DNA of 14,395 bases from an uncultured Eubacteriales bacterium (GCA_900549105.1 URND01000077.1:1-14395), one strand, 5' to 3'; shown: positions 1 to 5,721, counted from the stretch's first letter. Numbers and translations: made by a program. Notes: a model not told the origin generated them from the sequence alone.

Positions 1-224
1 TCCTCAACTGCAATCGCATAACTCATAACATCCAGTCCGGCGCCGCCATATTCCTTTGGATATGGAATACCCATCAGATTCAACTCTGCCATTTTCTTTA
101 CCGCATCCATCGGAAACTCATTATTCTGGTCCATCATAAAGGCATAGGGTTTAACCTCTTCTTCTGCAAACTTCCGAATCATCTGACGAAATTCCTCATG
201 AGCTTCTGTCGTCTTAAAATACAT
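1..224 (-). CDS. acyl-CoA dehydrogenase, N-terminal part (cut by window edge)
   Basis: The first 74 codons of a minus-strand gene are visible, starting at the ATG at 224-222 behind an AAAGGAGGA ribosome site (231-239). The peptide starts MYFKTTEAHEEFRQMIRKF, contains KPYAFMMDQNNEFP and LMGIPYPKEYGGAGLD, and is a typical acyl-CoA dehydrogenase N-terminal helical domain; the PxEYGGxG motif is the family hallmark. Such flavoproteins oxidise acyl-CoA thioesters to enoyl-CoA and pass electrons to EtfAB; in clostridia the short-chain (butyryl-CoA) type is common. The FAD-binding and catalytic Glu parts lie outside the window, so chain-length specificity cannot be judged. A TATAAT box (252-257) and an operator-like repeat shared with the adjacent Rrf2 gene lie just upstream. 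Confidence 0.88.
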   Translation of the reverse strand, partial: MYFKTTEAHEEFRQMIRKFAEEEVKPYAFMMDQNNEFPMDAVKKMAELNLMGIPYPKEYGGAGLDVMSYAIAVE

Positions 225-256
225 CGCAATTCCTCCTTTTTCATATTCATGATTAT

Positions 257-277
257 ACTTGATATTTTTTGTCCACT
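257..277 (-). promoter_or_regulatory. candidate Rrf2 operator upstream of the acyl-CoA dehydrogenase
   Basis: On the plus strand this reads ACTTGA, nine bases, TCCACT. It matches the Rrf2-gene site at 765-785 at 17 of 21 positions with identical spacing, including the shared blocks ACTTGAT and TTTTTGTC. One base overlaps the TATAAT box (252-257), so a bound protein would block initiation. Binding by the neighbouring Rrf2 protein is inference from the shared site; no good -35 box was found at the usual distance. Confidence 0.5.
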
Positions 278-284
278 TATGTCG

Positions 285-319
285 AATAAAAAAGAACCGG
301 TTTTCTCCGAATCGGGTTA
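285..319 (-). terminator. intrinsic terminator of the Rrf2 gene
   Basis: Read on the minus strand, the stop codon TAA runs into an AACCCG/CCGGTT stem with one internal mismatch, followed by TTCTTTTTTATT. The hairpin starts within the stop codon. The stem is modest, but the U-tract is good and it separates the Rrf2 gene from the dehydrogenase gene. Confidence 0.55.
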
Positions 320-721
320 AATCTCTATCAGTTCCACAAGTGTATGCTTTTTTAACTCTTCTTCCAATGTCCGCTGAATACTTGTCAGATTATGATGAAT
401 GGCGCACCAATTATGATTCTGCAATCTCCTGGTGCACTCGTATTCCGGCTCCATACAGGCTGCAATCAGGGGCTCGCTCCCCACAGCCTGAACCAGTTCA
501 TAAAGCGTTACCTGCCTCAAATCACAGCAAAGCCGGCAGCCCCCGCCATTCCCCCGGATGATAGATACCATACCGGCCCTGGCAAGCTTTTTCAAAATCT
601 TATATCCAAACTGCTGAGGTATCCATTCACGGCTGCATATATCCCCCATCGTCATCTGCTCTCCGGAGGCCAGCGCCGAAAGCATCCTCAATGAATAGTC
701 GATTTCTTTTGTAATCAGCAT
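317..721 (-). CDS. Rrf2 family transcriptional regulator
   Basis: A 134-residue protein with the Rrf2 layout: an N-terminal winged helix (ITKEIDYSLRMLSALASG; recognition region IPQQFGYKILKKLARAG at about 34-50; wing with IIRGNGGG) and a C-terminal dimerisation helix. Three cysteines at 89, 96 and 106 sit where IscR/NsrR-type members bind an Fe-S cluster, although the spacing (x6, x9) is wider than in IscR. Three further cysteines (62, 65, 66) lie in or next to the wing, which is uncommon. I chose the ATG at 721 because AAGGTG stands 8 bases upstream; a GTG three codons earlier would overlap that site. Its promoter carries a palindrome repeated before the next gene, suggesting autorepression plus control of the dehydrogenase. 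The signal sensed (redox, iron, NO or other) is not evident. Confidence 0.9.
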   Translation of the reverse strand: MLITKEIDYSLRMLSALASGEQMTMGDICSREWIPQQFGYKILKKLARAGMVSIIRGNGGGCRLCCDLRQVTLYELVQAVGSEPLIAACMEPEYECTRRLQNHNWCAIHHNLTSIQRTLEEELKKHTLVELIEI

Positions 722-754
722 ATTATACACACCTTGTTCTTTTTTTATGTCTCT

Positions 755-783
755 ATCCTATCAAACTTGATGATTTTTGTCAA
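755..783 (-). promoter_or_regulatory. promoter of the Rrf2 gene
   Basis: Minus strand: perfect -35 TTGACA (778-783), 17-base spacer, -10 TAGGAT (755-760). It lies 34 bases from the start codon. The -35 box is inside the palindromic operator at 763-787. Confidence 0.75.
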
Positions 784-787
784 GTTT
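763..787. promoter_or_regulatory. palindromic operator in the Rrf2 promoter
   Basis: Inverted repeat with perfect 8-bp arms, AAACTTGA and TCAAGTTT, around a 9-base centre. It covers the -35 box and most of the spacer, a position expected for autorepression. A related site with the same spacing lies at 257-277. Confidence 0.6.
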
Positions 788-811
788 TTTTTGGGATTTT
801 GTGGAAATTAT

Positions 812-853
812 TCTAAAATAAAAAAGAAGCCCAAAAATATTTTCAGACTTCTT
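812..853 (-). terminator. intrinsic terminator of degV
   Basis: Minus strand: AAGAAGTCT (853-845) pairs with GGGCTTCTT (832-824) as 9 bp including G-U pairs, around a 12-base loop, followed directly by TTTTATTTTA. It lies about 37 bases after the degV stop codon. Confidence 0.8.
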
Positions 854-889
854 TGTTTAATACCGCCCGGTTACAGGGCAATATCCTTC

Positions 890-1729
890 TTAAAATGCAA
901 TAACAATGCCGCCGTCGTTGGCATAGAGGGTTCCCACGCCCGCCGTATCCGCAACAATAATCTTCTGAAACGGATAACGCTTCTCTATCTCTTCCTGAAC
1001 ATACTGGGCTCTCTCCGGGCAATTGCAATGGGAAATACCAAATATTCGATTTTCAAAATCAGATACCCGGTTTCCAACTTCCTCAATCATCTTTTTCAAT
1101 GCTTTTTTTGTTCCCCGCCCCATAGAGCACTGCTCAATCGTTCCCTCCGGCGTTCCCATCATCACCGGTTTAATATTCAGCACGCTGACAAGCGTGGCTT
1201 TCATCCCTGTCAGCCGGCCGTTCTTGCGAAGATGGTCGAGATTCTCCAGGACAAACAGGGTCTGGCGACGGCTGATATAAGCCTCCACCTGCTCCACAAT
1301 CTCTTCAAAGGAAGCGCCCTTCTCAGCACATTCCTGAATCTTCAGGGCAATCAGAGTCTCGCCGATACAGGCAGAGCGGGAATTAAATACATAAACCTTT
1401 TTATTCGGGAACTCTTCTTCAATCAACCGCTGGCCGAGCACAGCGCTGTTATAGGAGCCGCTTAATTCAGCGGACAATGTAATACAAAAAGCCGTTACTT
1501 CATCCTCCCCGTAGGCTTTTTTATAGTCTTCCGGCGATGGACAACTGGATTTCGGACATCCGTCAAAATCTGCCACAGCCTTTATAAATTTTTTCTGGTC
1601 AAATGAATCGTCGTCAACAAATTCCACACCATCCACCTGCAGCGTCAAAGGAACAATTTTTATCTTGCCTTCCTCTTTCATCTCCGGTGTCAAATCCAGA
1701 CAGCTGTCTCCAATAATGCGATAGTCCAT
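890..1729 (-). CDS. DegV family fatty-acid-binding protein
   Basis: A 279-residue soluble protein of normal DegV length. Family features include the N-terminal DSCLDL (residues 8-13), the SSCPSPEDY segment near 61-69, LSAELSGSYNSA, the LENLDHLRKNGRL segment, and the C-terminal GVGTLYANDGG loop. DegV/FakB proteins bind a fatty acid and present it to the kinase FakA, feeding exogenous acyl chains into phospholipid synthesis. No fakA is in the window; DegV paralogues are often scattered. The ATG at 1729 is chosen because GGAGG stands 8 bases upstream; a GTG five codons earlier would overlap that site. It has its own promoter inside the end of the ABC-F gene and a strong terminator, so it is probably monocistronic with some read-through from upstream. 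Confidence 0.92.
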   Translation of the reverse strand: MDYRIIGDSCLDLTPEMKEEGKIKIVPLTLQVDGVEFVDDDSFDQKKFIKAVADFDGCPKSSCPSPEDYKKAYGEDEVTAFCITLSAELSGSYNSAVLGQRLIEEEFPNKKVYVFNSRSACIGETLIALKIQECAEKGASFEEIVEQVEAYISRRQTLFVLENLDHLRKNGRLTGMKATLVSVLNIKPVMMGTPEGTIEQCSMGRGTKKALKKMIEEVGNRVSDFENRIFGISHCNCPERAQYVQEEIEKRYPFQKIIVADTAGVGTLYANDGGIVIAF

Positions 1730-1765
1730 TTTTATTTCCTCCACACATAGTTTTAATTACTACTA

Positions 1766-1794
1766 ATCATAACATGGAACAAACGTTACGTCAA
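1766..1794 (-). promoter_or_regulatory. promoter of degV
   Basis: Minus strand: -35 TTGACG (1789-1794), 17-base spacer, -10 TATGAT (1766-1771). The -35 box overlaps the stop codon of the ABC-F gene (1791-1793). No terminator is visible between the two genes. Confidence 0.75.
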
Positions 1795-3281
1795 CATTGG
1801 AAATCCATGGAAATCACAGAATCTGCCACATTTTCAAGAAATTTCCGGTCATGCTCCACAAACAGCATTGTCATGGAGCTGTCTTTAATCATTTTTTCTA
1901 TCTGCATCCTGGAAAATATGTCGATATAATTTAAGGGTTCATCCCATAAATAGAGATGGGCCTTCTGACATAGGCTCCGCGCAAGGAGCAGCTTCTTCTT
2001 CTGTCCGCTGCTGTAAGTCTCCACAGGCTTTTCAAACTGTTCCCGGGAAAAATCCATTTTCCGCAGCAAGGTCAAAAATAAGGTTTCATCCAGAGAACTG
2101 TTTTTGATAAATTCCTTTAAACTTCCCTCCAGCCACGACGTATCCTGGGAAACATAGGATAGGATTAACCCCTGGGCTGTCGCCGCCTGTCCCTCATACG
2201 GGATTTTTTCTCCGGCAATCAATTTCAAAACACTGGATTTCCCACAGCCATTTCTCCCTGTCAAAGCAATTCTCCGCCCCTGGTGAACTTCGAGATTAAA
2301 GTCCCTGAACACTTCTTTTTCTCCATAATAAATTCTGAGATTTTTTAAAGATGCCAGACAATTTTTGTGGTGGAGCATCGGATTTACCGACAGTTTTTCC
2401 GTTGTCTCCACATTCTTTAAAAGGCCCTGCTTTTCTTCAATCGCTTTTTGCTGACGGCGCTCCAGATTCTTCCGCCGCTGCTGCATCCTCCGGGATTTTT
2501 CTCCCACATAATCTCTGCCTCTCTCATAGAGCATGGATTTTTTGCCTATCTTTGTCGATTCCACCGCATCCGCCCAGCGCTGCGCCTGTCCGGCCGCCCT
2601 TTTTAAGCGCCGTATATCCTTTGAAAGCCGGTTGTTTTCCGCCTGTTCAAAGGCATCTCTGCACTGTTTATTCATCCACCAGCTTGAAAAATTACCCTTT
2701 TCCACATCAATTCCATGACGGTTGACCGCCAGAATATGATTCACACACCCATCCAGGAAATACCGGTCATGGGATACAAGAATAAAGCCTTCCTTTCCCC
2801 GCAGATAATCGCACACAGTCTCCCTGGCCTTCATATCCAGATGATTGGTCGGCTCATCAATCAGGAGAAAATGATTTTCCCTCGCAAAAAGGATGGCCAG
2901 CAGTACCTTTGTCTGCTCCCCATAACTTAATGTCTGAAAGGAATGTTCTAATATATCCATATCCAGCCCTATCTGTGTCATTTCCCGGCACACTTTCCAG
3001 AATTCGCCGTCCGCATCCACATCAGAAATCACATCCATAACCGACTTCTCCGGCCAGGGCACCTCGAAGGGAAAATAATCAAAAACAGTATCTGTGATAA
3101 TTTCTCCCTGATATTTCATTTTTCCTCTCAGAAGATTTAAAAAGGTTGTCTTGCCCCGGCCATTCCGTCCAACCAGCCCAAGGCGCCAACAGGTATCTAT
3201 CCGGAGATTTACATTTTCAAAAATGTAATCATAACTTCCTTCATAATAAAAGGACAGATTTCTCACATCAATCAACGACAT
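1791..3281 (-). CDS. ABC-F ATPase, Lsa-like ribosomal protection type
   Basis: A 496-residue protein with two ABC ATPase domains and no membrane segments. Domain 1 has Walker A GRNGRGKTT (38-46), signature LSYGEQ (118-123) and Walker B LIDEPTNHLD. A basic, helical linker (about 200-295) follows. Domain 2 has Walker A GRNGCGKSS (342-350), degenerate signature YSSGQ and LWDEPLNYID with catalytic Glu448. The LWDEPLNYIDIFSRMQIE stretch and the RDAFEQAEN linker start resemble the Lsa/Vga group, which binds the ribosomal E site and dislodges lincosamides, pleuromutilins and streptogramin A. Resistance is inference; housekeeping ABC-F proteins share the architecture. The ATG at 3281 is preceded by GAGGAGG seven bases upstream; the upstream in-frame extension is part of the leader RNA. 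The leader holds a uORF and a terminator, as is known for antibiotic-inducible ABC-F genes. Confidence 0.88.
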   Translation of the reverse strand: MSLIDVRNLSFYYEGSYDYIFENVNLRIDTCWRLGLVGRNGRGKTTFLNLLRGKMKYQGEIITDTVFDYFPFEVPWPEKSVMDVISDVDADGEFWKVCREMTQIGLDMDILEHSFQTLSYGEQTKVLLAILFARENHFLLIDEPTNHLDMKARETVCDYLRGKEGFILVSHDRYFLDGCVNHILAVNRHGIDVEKGNFSSWWMNKQCRDAFEQAENNRLSKDIRRLKRAAGQAQRWADAVESTKIGKKSMLYERGRDYVGEKSRRMQQRRKNLERRQQKAIEEKQGLLKNVETTEKLSVNPMLHHKNCLASLKNLRIYYGEKEVFRDFNLEVHQGRRIALTGRNGCGKSSVLKLIAGEKIPYEGQAATAQGLILSYVSQDTSWLEGSLKEFIKNSSLDETLFLTLLRKMDFSREQFEKPVETYSSGQKKKLLLARSLCQKAHLYLWDEPLNYIDIFSRMQIEKMIKDSSMTMLFVEHDRKFLENVADSVISMDFQC

Positions 3282-3307
3282 ACATATGCCTCCTCTCTGC
3301 ACCGGCC

Positions 3308-3321
3308 ATTGCCTCCGCAAT
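3308..3321 (-). promoter_or_regulatory. small hairpin ahead of the ABC-F ribosome site
   Basis: ATTGC, loop GGAG, GCAAT on the minus strand. A perfect 5-bp stem about 20 bases upstream of the true Shine-Dalgarno sequence; its loop is itself a Shine-Dalgarno-like GGAG. Confidence 0.35.
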
Positions 3322-3337
3322 CGCACAAACTGCGTGC

Positions 3338-3367
3338 AAAAAGAAAGACGCGGAAAATATCCGCGTC
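3338..3367 (-). terminator. attenuator terminator in the ABC-F leader
   Basis: Minus strand: GACGCGGA (3367-3360), a 5-base loop, TCCGCGTC (3354-3347), then TTTCTTTTT. The perfect 8-bp GC-rich stem with U-tract lies 56 bases before the ABC-F start codon and about 190 bases after its promoter, so it must be bypassed for the gene to be expressed. Confidence 0.85.
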
Positions 3368-3509
3368 AAAAACCGACATAGCCTGCTCCAATCTCCGAGC
3401 CTTCTGTCCTGCCTTTTTATCTTTATGAACGACGAAAAAATCCTTCTTGCACGCACATCAAACAGCACTGTCCCCAGTGCATCTGCTGTACCCATATAAA
3501 ATTCACATT

Positions 3510-3530
3510 TTATCTGCAAGAAGTCTTCAT
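3510..3530 (-). CDS. short upstream ORF (leader peptide MKTSCR) of the ABC-F gene
   Basis: ATG at 3530 with AGGAG (3539-3543) eight bases upstream, then five codons and TAA. It starts about 25 bases after the predicted transcription start. Codons 3-5 overlap pairing segment A of the leader, so a ribosome stalled here would change the downstream folding. Known ABC-F genes such as vmlR and Listeria lmo0919 are induced through short uORFs in this way; this particular peptide is not one I recognise. Confidence 0.55.
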   Translation of the reverse strand: MKTSCR

Positions 3531-3562
3531 TCTTTCATCTCCTGTCTGTTCTATCTTTGTTT

Positions 3563-3591
3563 AATCTATCACAAAAAGGAACTTCTGTCAA
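3563..3591 (-). promoter_or_regulatory. promoter of the ABC-F leader
   Basis: Minus strand: perfect -35 TTGACA (3586-3591), 17-base spacer, -10 TAGATT (3563-3568). The -35 box overlaps the stop codon of the MocR gene. Predicted start near 3556, giving a leader of about 275 bases. Confidence 0.75.
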
Positions 3592-4991
3592 TCATCTCCA
3601 TTGACACAGCGCTCAAGAATCTCTATCGCTTCCGCCATCTTTTCCCTGTCTATGCCCGAATAATTTAAAACAAGCACATGCTGCTTCGCCTGCTCCGGCT
3701 GGTGATAATACCTGGACAGGCAGGAAATCCGCAGGCCCATCCGGCCGGCCTTTTCTTCCAGCAGTTCATCCGGCATCTCCGTCTGCAGCTCCATCAAAAA
3801 ATGCAGGCCGGAATTTTCCTCTTTGATTTTTATCTTTCCCGCCAAAGGACTCTTCCGTATGCTTTCCAGCAAAATATCCCGCTGATTCCGATAATAATTA
3901 CGCATCCGATTAATATGCTTTTCGAAATAGCCCCCGGAAATAAATCTTGCCAGCGTGTACTGCTCAAAATTGGAAACTGTACATGAATAAAACCCCAGTT
4001 TCTCATGAAACTGTTTTAAAAGTTTCTGGGGCAGCACCATATAGCTGATTCGAATCGTGGAGGAAAGGCTCTTGCTGAAAGTATTCATGTAAATCACCTT
4101 ATCCATCACATCGATACTCTGCAGGGCCGGAATCGGGCGGCCGAGCAGCCGAAACTCACTGTCGTAATCATCCTCGATAATATAGCGGCCATCGCTTTTT
4201 GAGGCCCATCCAAGCAATTCGTAACGGCGGCTGATTGGCGTCACCCTCCCTGTCGGAAAATGATGGGACGGCGACAAATGAAGGATGTCGGCCCCGGAAT
4301 CTTCCAGCATCCCGGTACATACCCCGCCCTCATCCATCGGTATATAACGCAAACCCACGCCGTGGCTTGTATAAATCTGGGCAATCTTTTGATATCCCGG
4401 GTCTTCAATGGCATAGACGCCTTCATTTCCAAAGAGCTGAATAAGCAGGCCATATAAATATTCGGTCCCGGCCCCGATAATAATCTGCTCCGGCGATACG
4501 TCAATGCCCCGGAACTGGTATAAATGGTCCGCAATGGCTTTTCTCAATTCCATAATCCCGCCGGCCGGCGGCGGCAGGAGCAGCGTTGAATCCTCCCCGG
4601 CCAGAACCTCCCGCGTCAATTTTGCCCAAATTGAAAAAGGAAAATTAGCGTGACTTGTCCGATTGCTTATAAAATCAGCAAAACAGGTCTCTTCCTTTGG
4701 CTTTTCCGGCAATTGACGGACTCTCTCCGGCTGCTTCTCCAAAAATGTCTTTACCTCGGAAACAAAATAACCCCGCTTCGGCAGAGAATATATGTAACCC
4801 TCGGCCATCAACTGTGCATAGGCATTTTCTACGGTAATGGTGCTTATATCCAGATTTTTGGCAAAGCTTCGCTTCGACGGCAATTTATCCCCGGACTTTA
4901 ATTGGCCGCTCATAATATCATTTTTTATACATTTATACAGATGTTCATACAAGCTGTCCGAACCCAAATCAACAAAAGAATAAGTGAGCAT
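3588..4991 (-). CDS. MocR-type regulator: GntR winged helix fused to aminotransferase-like PLP domain
   Basis: A 467-residue protein. Residues 1-80 form a GntR winged helix (SLYEHLYKCIKNDIMSGQLKSG, then LPSKRSFAKNLDISTITVENAY). The rest is a fold-type I aminotransferase domain with the GAGTEYLYGLL segment, EDPGY, HHFPTGRV, IIEDDYDSEF and the PLP-binding lysine in TFSKSLS (Lys307), followed by Arg314. MocR/PdxR/GabR-type proteins use PLP or a PLP-amino-acid adduct as effector. No pdxST, gab or tau genes are adjacent, so the target cannot be named; the divergent tRNA-Gly or the downstream ABC-F gene are possible but unsupported. ATG at 4991 is chosen because the protein family begins at MLTYSF; GGAGG lies 11 bases upstream, a little far. 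An ATG nine codons earlier has a poorer site. Confidence 0.9.
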   Translation of the reverse strand: MLTYSFVDLGSDSLYEHLYKCIKNDIMSGQLKSGDKLPSKRSFAKNLDISTITVENAYAQLMAEGYIYSLPKRGYFVSEVKTFLEKQPERVRQLPEKPKEETCFADFISNRTSHANFPFSIWAKLTREVLAGEDSTLLLPPPAGGIMELRKAIADHLYQFRGIDVSPEQIIIGAGTEYLYGLLIQLFGNEGVYAIEDPGYQKIAQIYTSHGVGLRYIPMDEGGVCTGMLEDSGADILHLSPSHHFPTGRVTPISRRYELLGWASKSDGRYIIEDDYDSEFRLLGRPIPALQSIDVMDKVIYMNTFSKSLSSTIRISYMVLPQKLLKQFHEKLGFYSCTVSNFEQYTLARFISGGYFEKHINRMRNYYRNQRDILLESIRKSPLAGKIKIKEENSGLHFLMELQTEMPDELLEEKAGRMGLRISCLSRYYHQPEQAKQHVLVLNYSGIDREKMAEAIEILERCVNGDD

Positions 4992-5048
4992 TGCGCTTCC
5001 GGCCTCCAATCTGACCATTCTCAATATAATTTTTGTAAAGCATCCGGC

Positions 5049-5064
5049 CTTGAAAAAATTCAAG
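5049..5064. repeat. palindrome over the tRNA-Gly -35 box
   Basis: CTTGAA, AAAA, TTCAAG: perfect 6-bp arms. It includes the -35 box of the tRNA-Gly promoter and lies about 60 bases upstream of the MocR start, so it could be a regulator site in the divergent region. Function is inferred only from position. Confidence 0.4.
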
Positions 5065-5078
5065 AAAGGTGCTATAAT
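5050..5078 (+). promoter_or_regulatory. promoter of tRNA-Gly
   Basis: -35 TTGAAA (5050-5055), 17-base spacer, perfect -10 TATAAT (5073-5078). Transcription would start about five bases before the mature tRNA 5' end. Confidence 0.85.
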
Positions 5079-5089
5079 AATAGTGTCGT

Positions 5090-5160
5090 GCAGGGTTAGT
5101 ATATCGGTAATACAGCGGCTTCCCAAGCCGCGGAGGCGGGTTCGACTCCCGTACCCTGCT
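5090..5160 (+). tRNA. tRNA-Gly (anticodon CCC)
   Basis: A 71-base cloverleaf: acceptor GCAGGGT pairs with ACCCTGC; the D arm is GTAT/ATAC; the anticodon stem GCGGC/GCCGC has loop TTCCCAA, giving anticodon CCC (reads GGG, glycine). The short variable loop GGAG is followed by T stem GCGGG/CCCGT with loop TTCGACT. Discriminator base T, as in bacterial tRNA-Gly. The CCA end is not encoded. It stands alone with its own promoter and terminator. Confidence 0.95.
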
Positions 5161-5162
5161 TT

Positions 5163-5212
5163 CAGCGTATTTACAAGGAAAAGACTAAAAACCTTGTAAA
5201 TACGCTGTTTTT
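5163..5212 (+). terminator. terminator of tRNA-Gly with a 16-bp perfect stem
   Basis: CAGCGTATTTACAAGG (5163-5178) is perfectly repeated inverted at 5192-5207 around a 13-base loop and is followed by TTTTTG. It starts three bases after the tRNA. The stem is longer than usual for an intrinsic terminator. Confidence 0.88.
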
Positions 5213-5222
5213 GTCACGGATT

Positions 5223-5381
5223 TTAACCCTGCAGATCTTCTTTTAAGTCTTTCAGTAATTCATCAAGTTTCTTATCTGTCTCTTCTTTTGTGCTTTCCTC
5301 TTTAGCTCCTTCGAGTCCTCTAATAATTTGTTTCAACCAGCTTTTAAACTGCAAATCTGTCATTCCCATTTCCTGTACCAT
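5223..5381 (-). CDS. small acidic protein of unknown function (52 residues)
   Basis: A 52-codon gene starting at ATG 5381 with GGAGG seven bases upstream. The product begins MVQEMGMTDLQFKSWLKQI and continues with a charged, probably helical tail rich in Glu and Lys that ends LKEDLQG. The MTDLQFxxWLKxII pattern reminds me of short proteins seen in Firmicutes prophages and conjugative elements, but I cannot name a family. It lies 76 bases after the ribbon-helix-helix gene on the same strand and may be cotranscribed with it. No cysteines or membrane segment. The good ribosome site and sensible codon use make it a likely real gene; function unknown. Confidence 0.6.
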   Translation of the reverse strand: MVQEMGMTDLQFKSWLKQIIRGLEGAKEESTKEETDKKLDELLKDLKEDLQG

Positions 5382-5439
5382 ATCCTTTCCTCCAATCTTT
5401 CTGTTAAGGCCTTGCCTCTCTTAACTATCTTTGGTACAT

Positions 5440-5451
5440 TGTATTCGCACG
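5440..5451 (-). repeat. CGTACGAATACA-like repeat, copy 3
   Basis: Minus strand CGTGCGAATACA, differing at one base from the copy at 5710-5721. It lies between the ribbon-helix-helix gene and the 52-residue gene, so the same protein could bind there. Confidence 0.45.
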
Positions 5452-5457
5452 TAAATA

Positions 5458-5640
5458 TCAAGTATTTTCTATAGATTCTTTTATAATTTTTCGGATAAAT
5501 CCATTAATGCTTTCGCCGGTTCTATCCGTATAAGCTTTCAGGGCTTCGTACTCTTCAATCCGCACATCCAGCGGAATCCTCTTATATGCTTTCGCTTTGT
5601 ACTTCATCGTTGCTTTAACCTGCGCTTCGCTTGTTGACAT
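5458..5640 (-). CDS. ribbon-helix-helix (Arc/CopG-like) DNA-binding protein
   Basis: A 60-residue protein beginning MSTSEAQVKATMKYKAKAY. The segment KAYKRIPLDVR fits the DNA-contacting beta strand, EEYEALKAYTDRTGE the first helix, and SINGFIRKIIKESIEN the second helix of a ribbon-helix-helix fold; the GESxNxFIxxxI motif is typical. Such proteins are dimeric repressors, often antitoxins or plasmid/phage/ICE regulators. No toxin gene is recognisable next to it. ATG at 5640 is chosen over one three codons upstream because AGAGG is nine bases away from it but abuts the earlier ATG. Repeated GTACGAATA-type sites lie over its promoter and after its stop, suggesting autoregulation. Confidence 0.8.
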   Translation of the reverse strand: MSTSEAQVKATMKYKAKAYKRIPLDVRIEEYEALKAYTDRTGESINGFIRKIIKESIENT

Positions 5641-5661
5641 TCCCACCATCCTCTCACAATG

Positions 5662-5690
5662 ATAATACTATGTTTTTCATATTCGTACAA
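5662..5690 (-). promoter_or_regulatory. promoter of the ribbon-helix-helix gene
   Basis: Minus strand: -35 TTGTAC (5685-5690), 17-base spacer, -10 TATTAT (5662-5667). The -35 box is part of the repeat copy at 5679-5689. Confidence 0.65.
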
Positions 5691-5721
5691 GTATATATAT
5701 TACACAATATGTATTCGTACG
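5679..5721 (-). repeat. paired GTACGAATA repeats in the ribbon-helix-helix promoter
   Basis: Minus strand TGTACGAATAT (5689-5679) and CGTACGAATAC (5721-5711). The shared octamer is offset by 32 bases, about three helical turns, so both would be on the same face. A third variant is at 5440-5451. This is the arrangement expected for ribbon-helix-helix operators. Confidence 0.6.

Larger units (their letters stand above)
3331..3543 (-). promoter_or_regulatory. attenuation leader of the ABC-F gene with alternative pairings
   Basis: Minus-strand leader RNA. Segment A CTTCTTGCA (3523-3515, inside the uORF) pairs perfectly over 9 bases with part of segment B TGCGTGCAAGAAG (3455-3443). B can instead pair with segment C CTTTTTGCACGCA (3343-3331) over 13 bp with one G-U. 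A:B and B:C exclude each other, and C overlaps the U-tract of the terminator. Between A and B lie two more hairpins, ATAAAAT/ATTTTAT with loop GTGA and GCACTG/CAGTGC with loop GGGA. The exact antiterminator was not resolved by eye. Confidence 0.6.

Noticed and set aside
734..1465. Long plus-strand ORF (243 codons) opposite degV
   Set aside because: It lies antisense to a clearly conserved DegV gene, has no ribosome site, and its product resembles no family.
3268..3519. ORF of 83 codons in the ABC-F leader, including an internal MGTADALGTV start
   Set aside because: It has no Shine-Dalgarno sequence and runs through the terminator hairpin and the ABC-F ribosome site; the stretch is better explained as structured leader RNA.
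5223..5232. Duplicate of the tRNA-Gly 3' end (ACCCTGC) as an attachment site
   Set aside because: Only seven bases match and they lie within the end of the 52-residue gene; too short for an att repeat.
5403..5425. GTTAAG/CTTAAC inverted repeat between the two small genes as a terminator
   Set aside because: There is no T-run on the minus strand after it, and the stem is only 6 bp.
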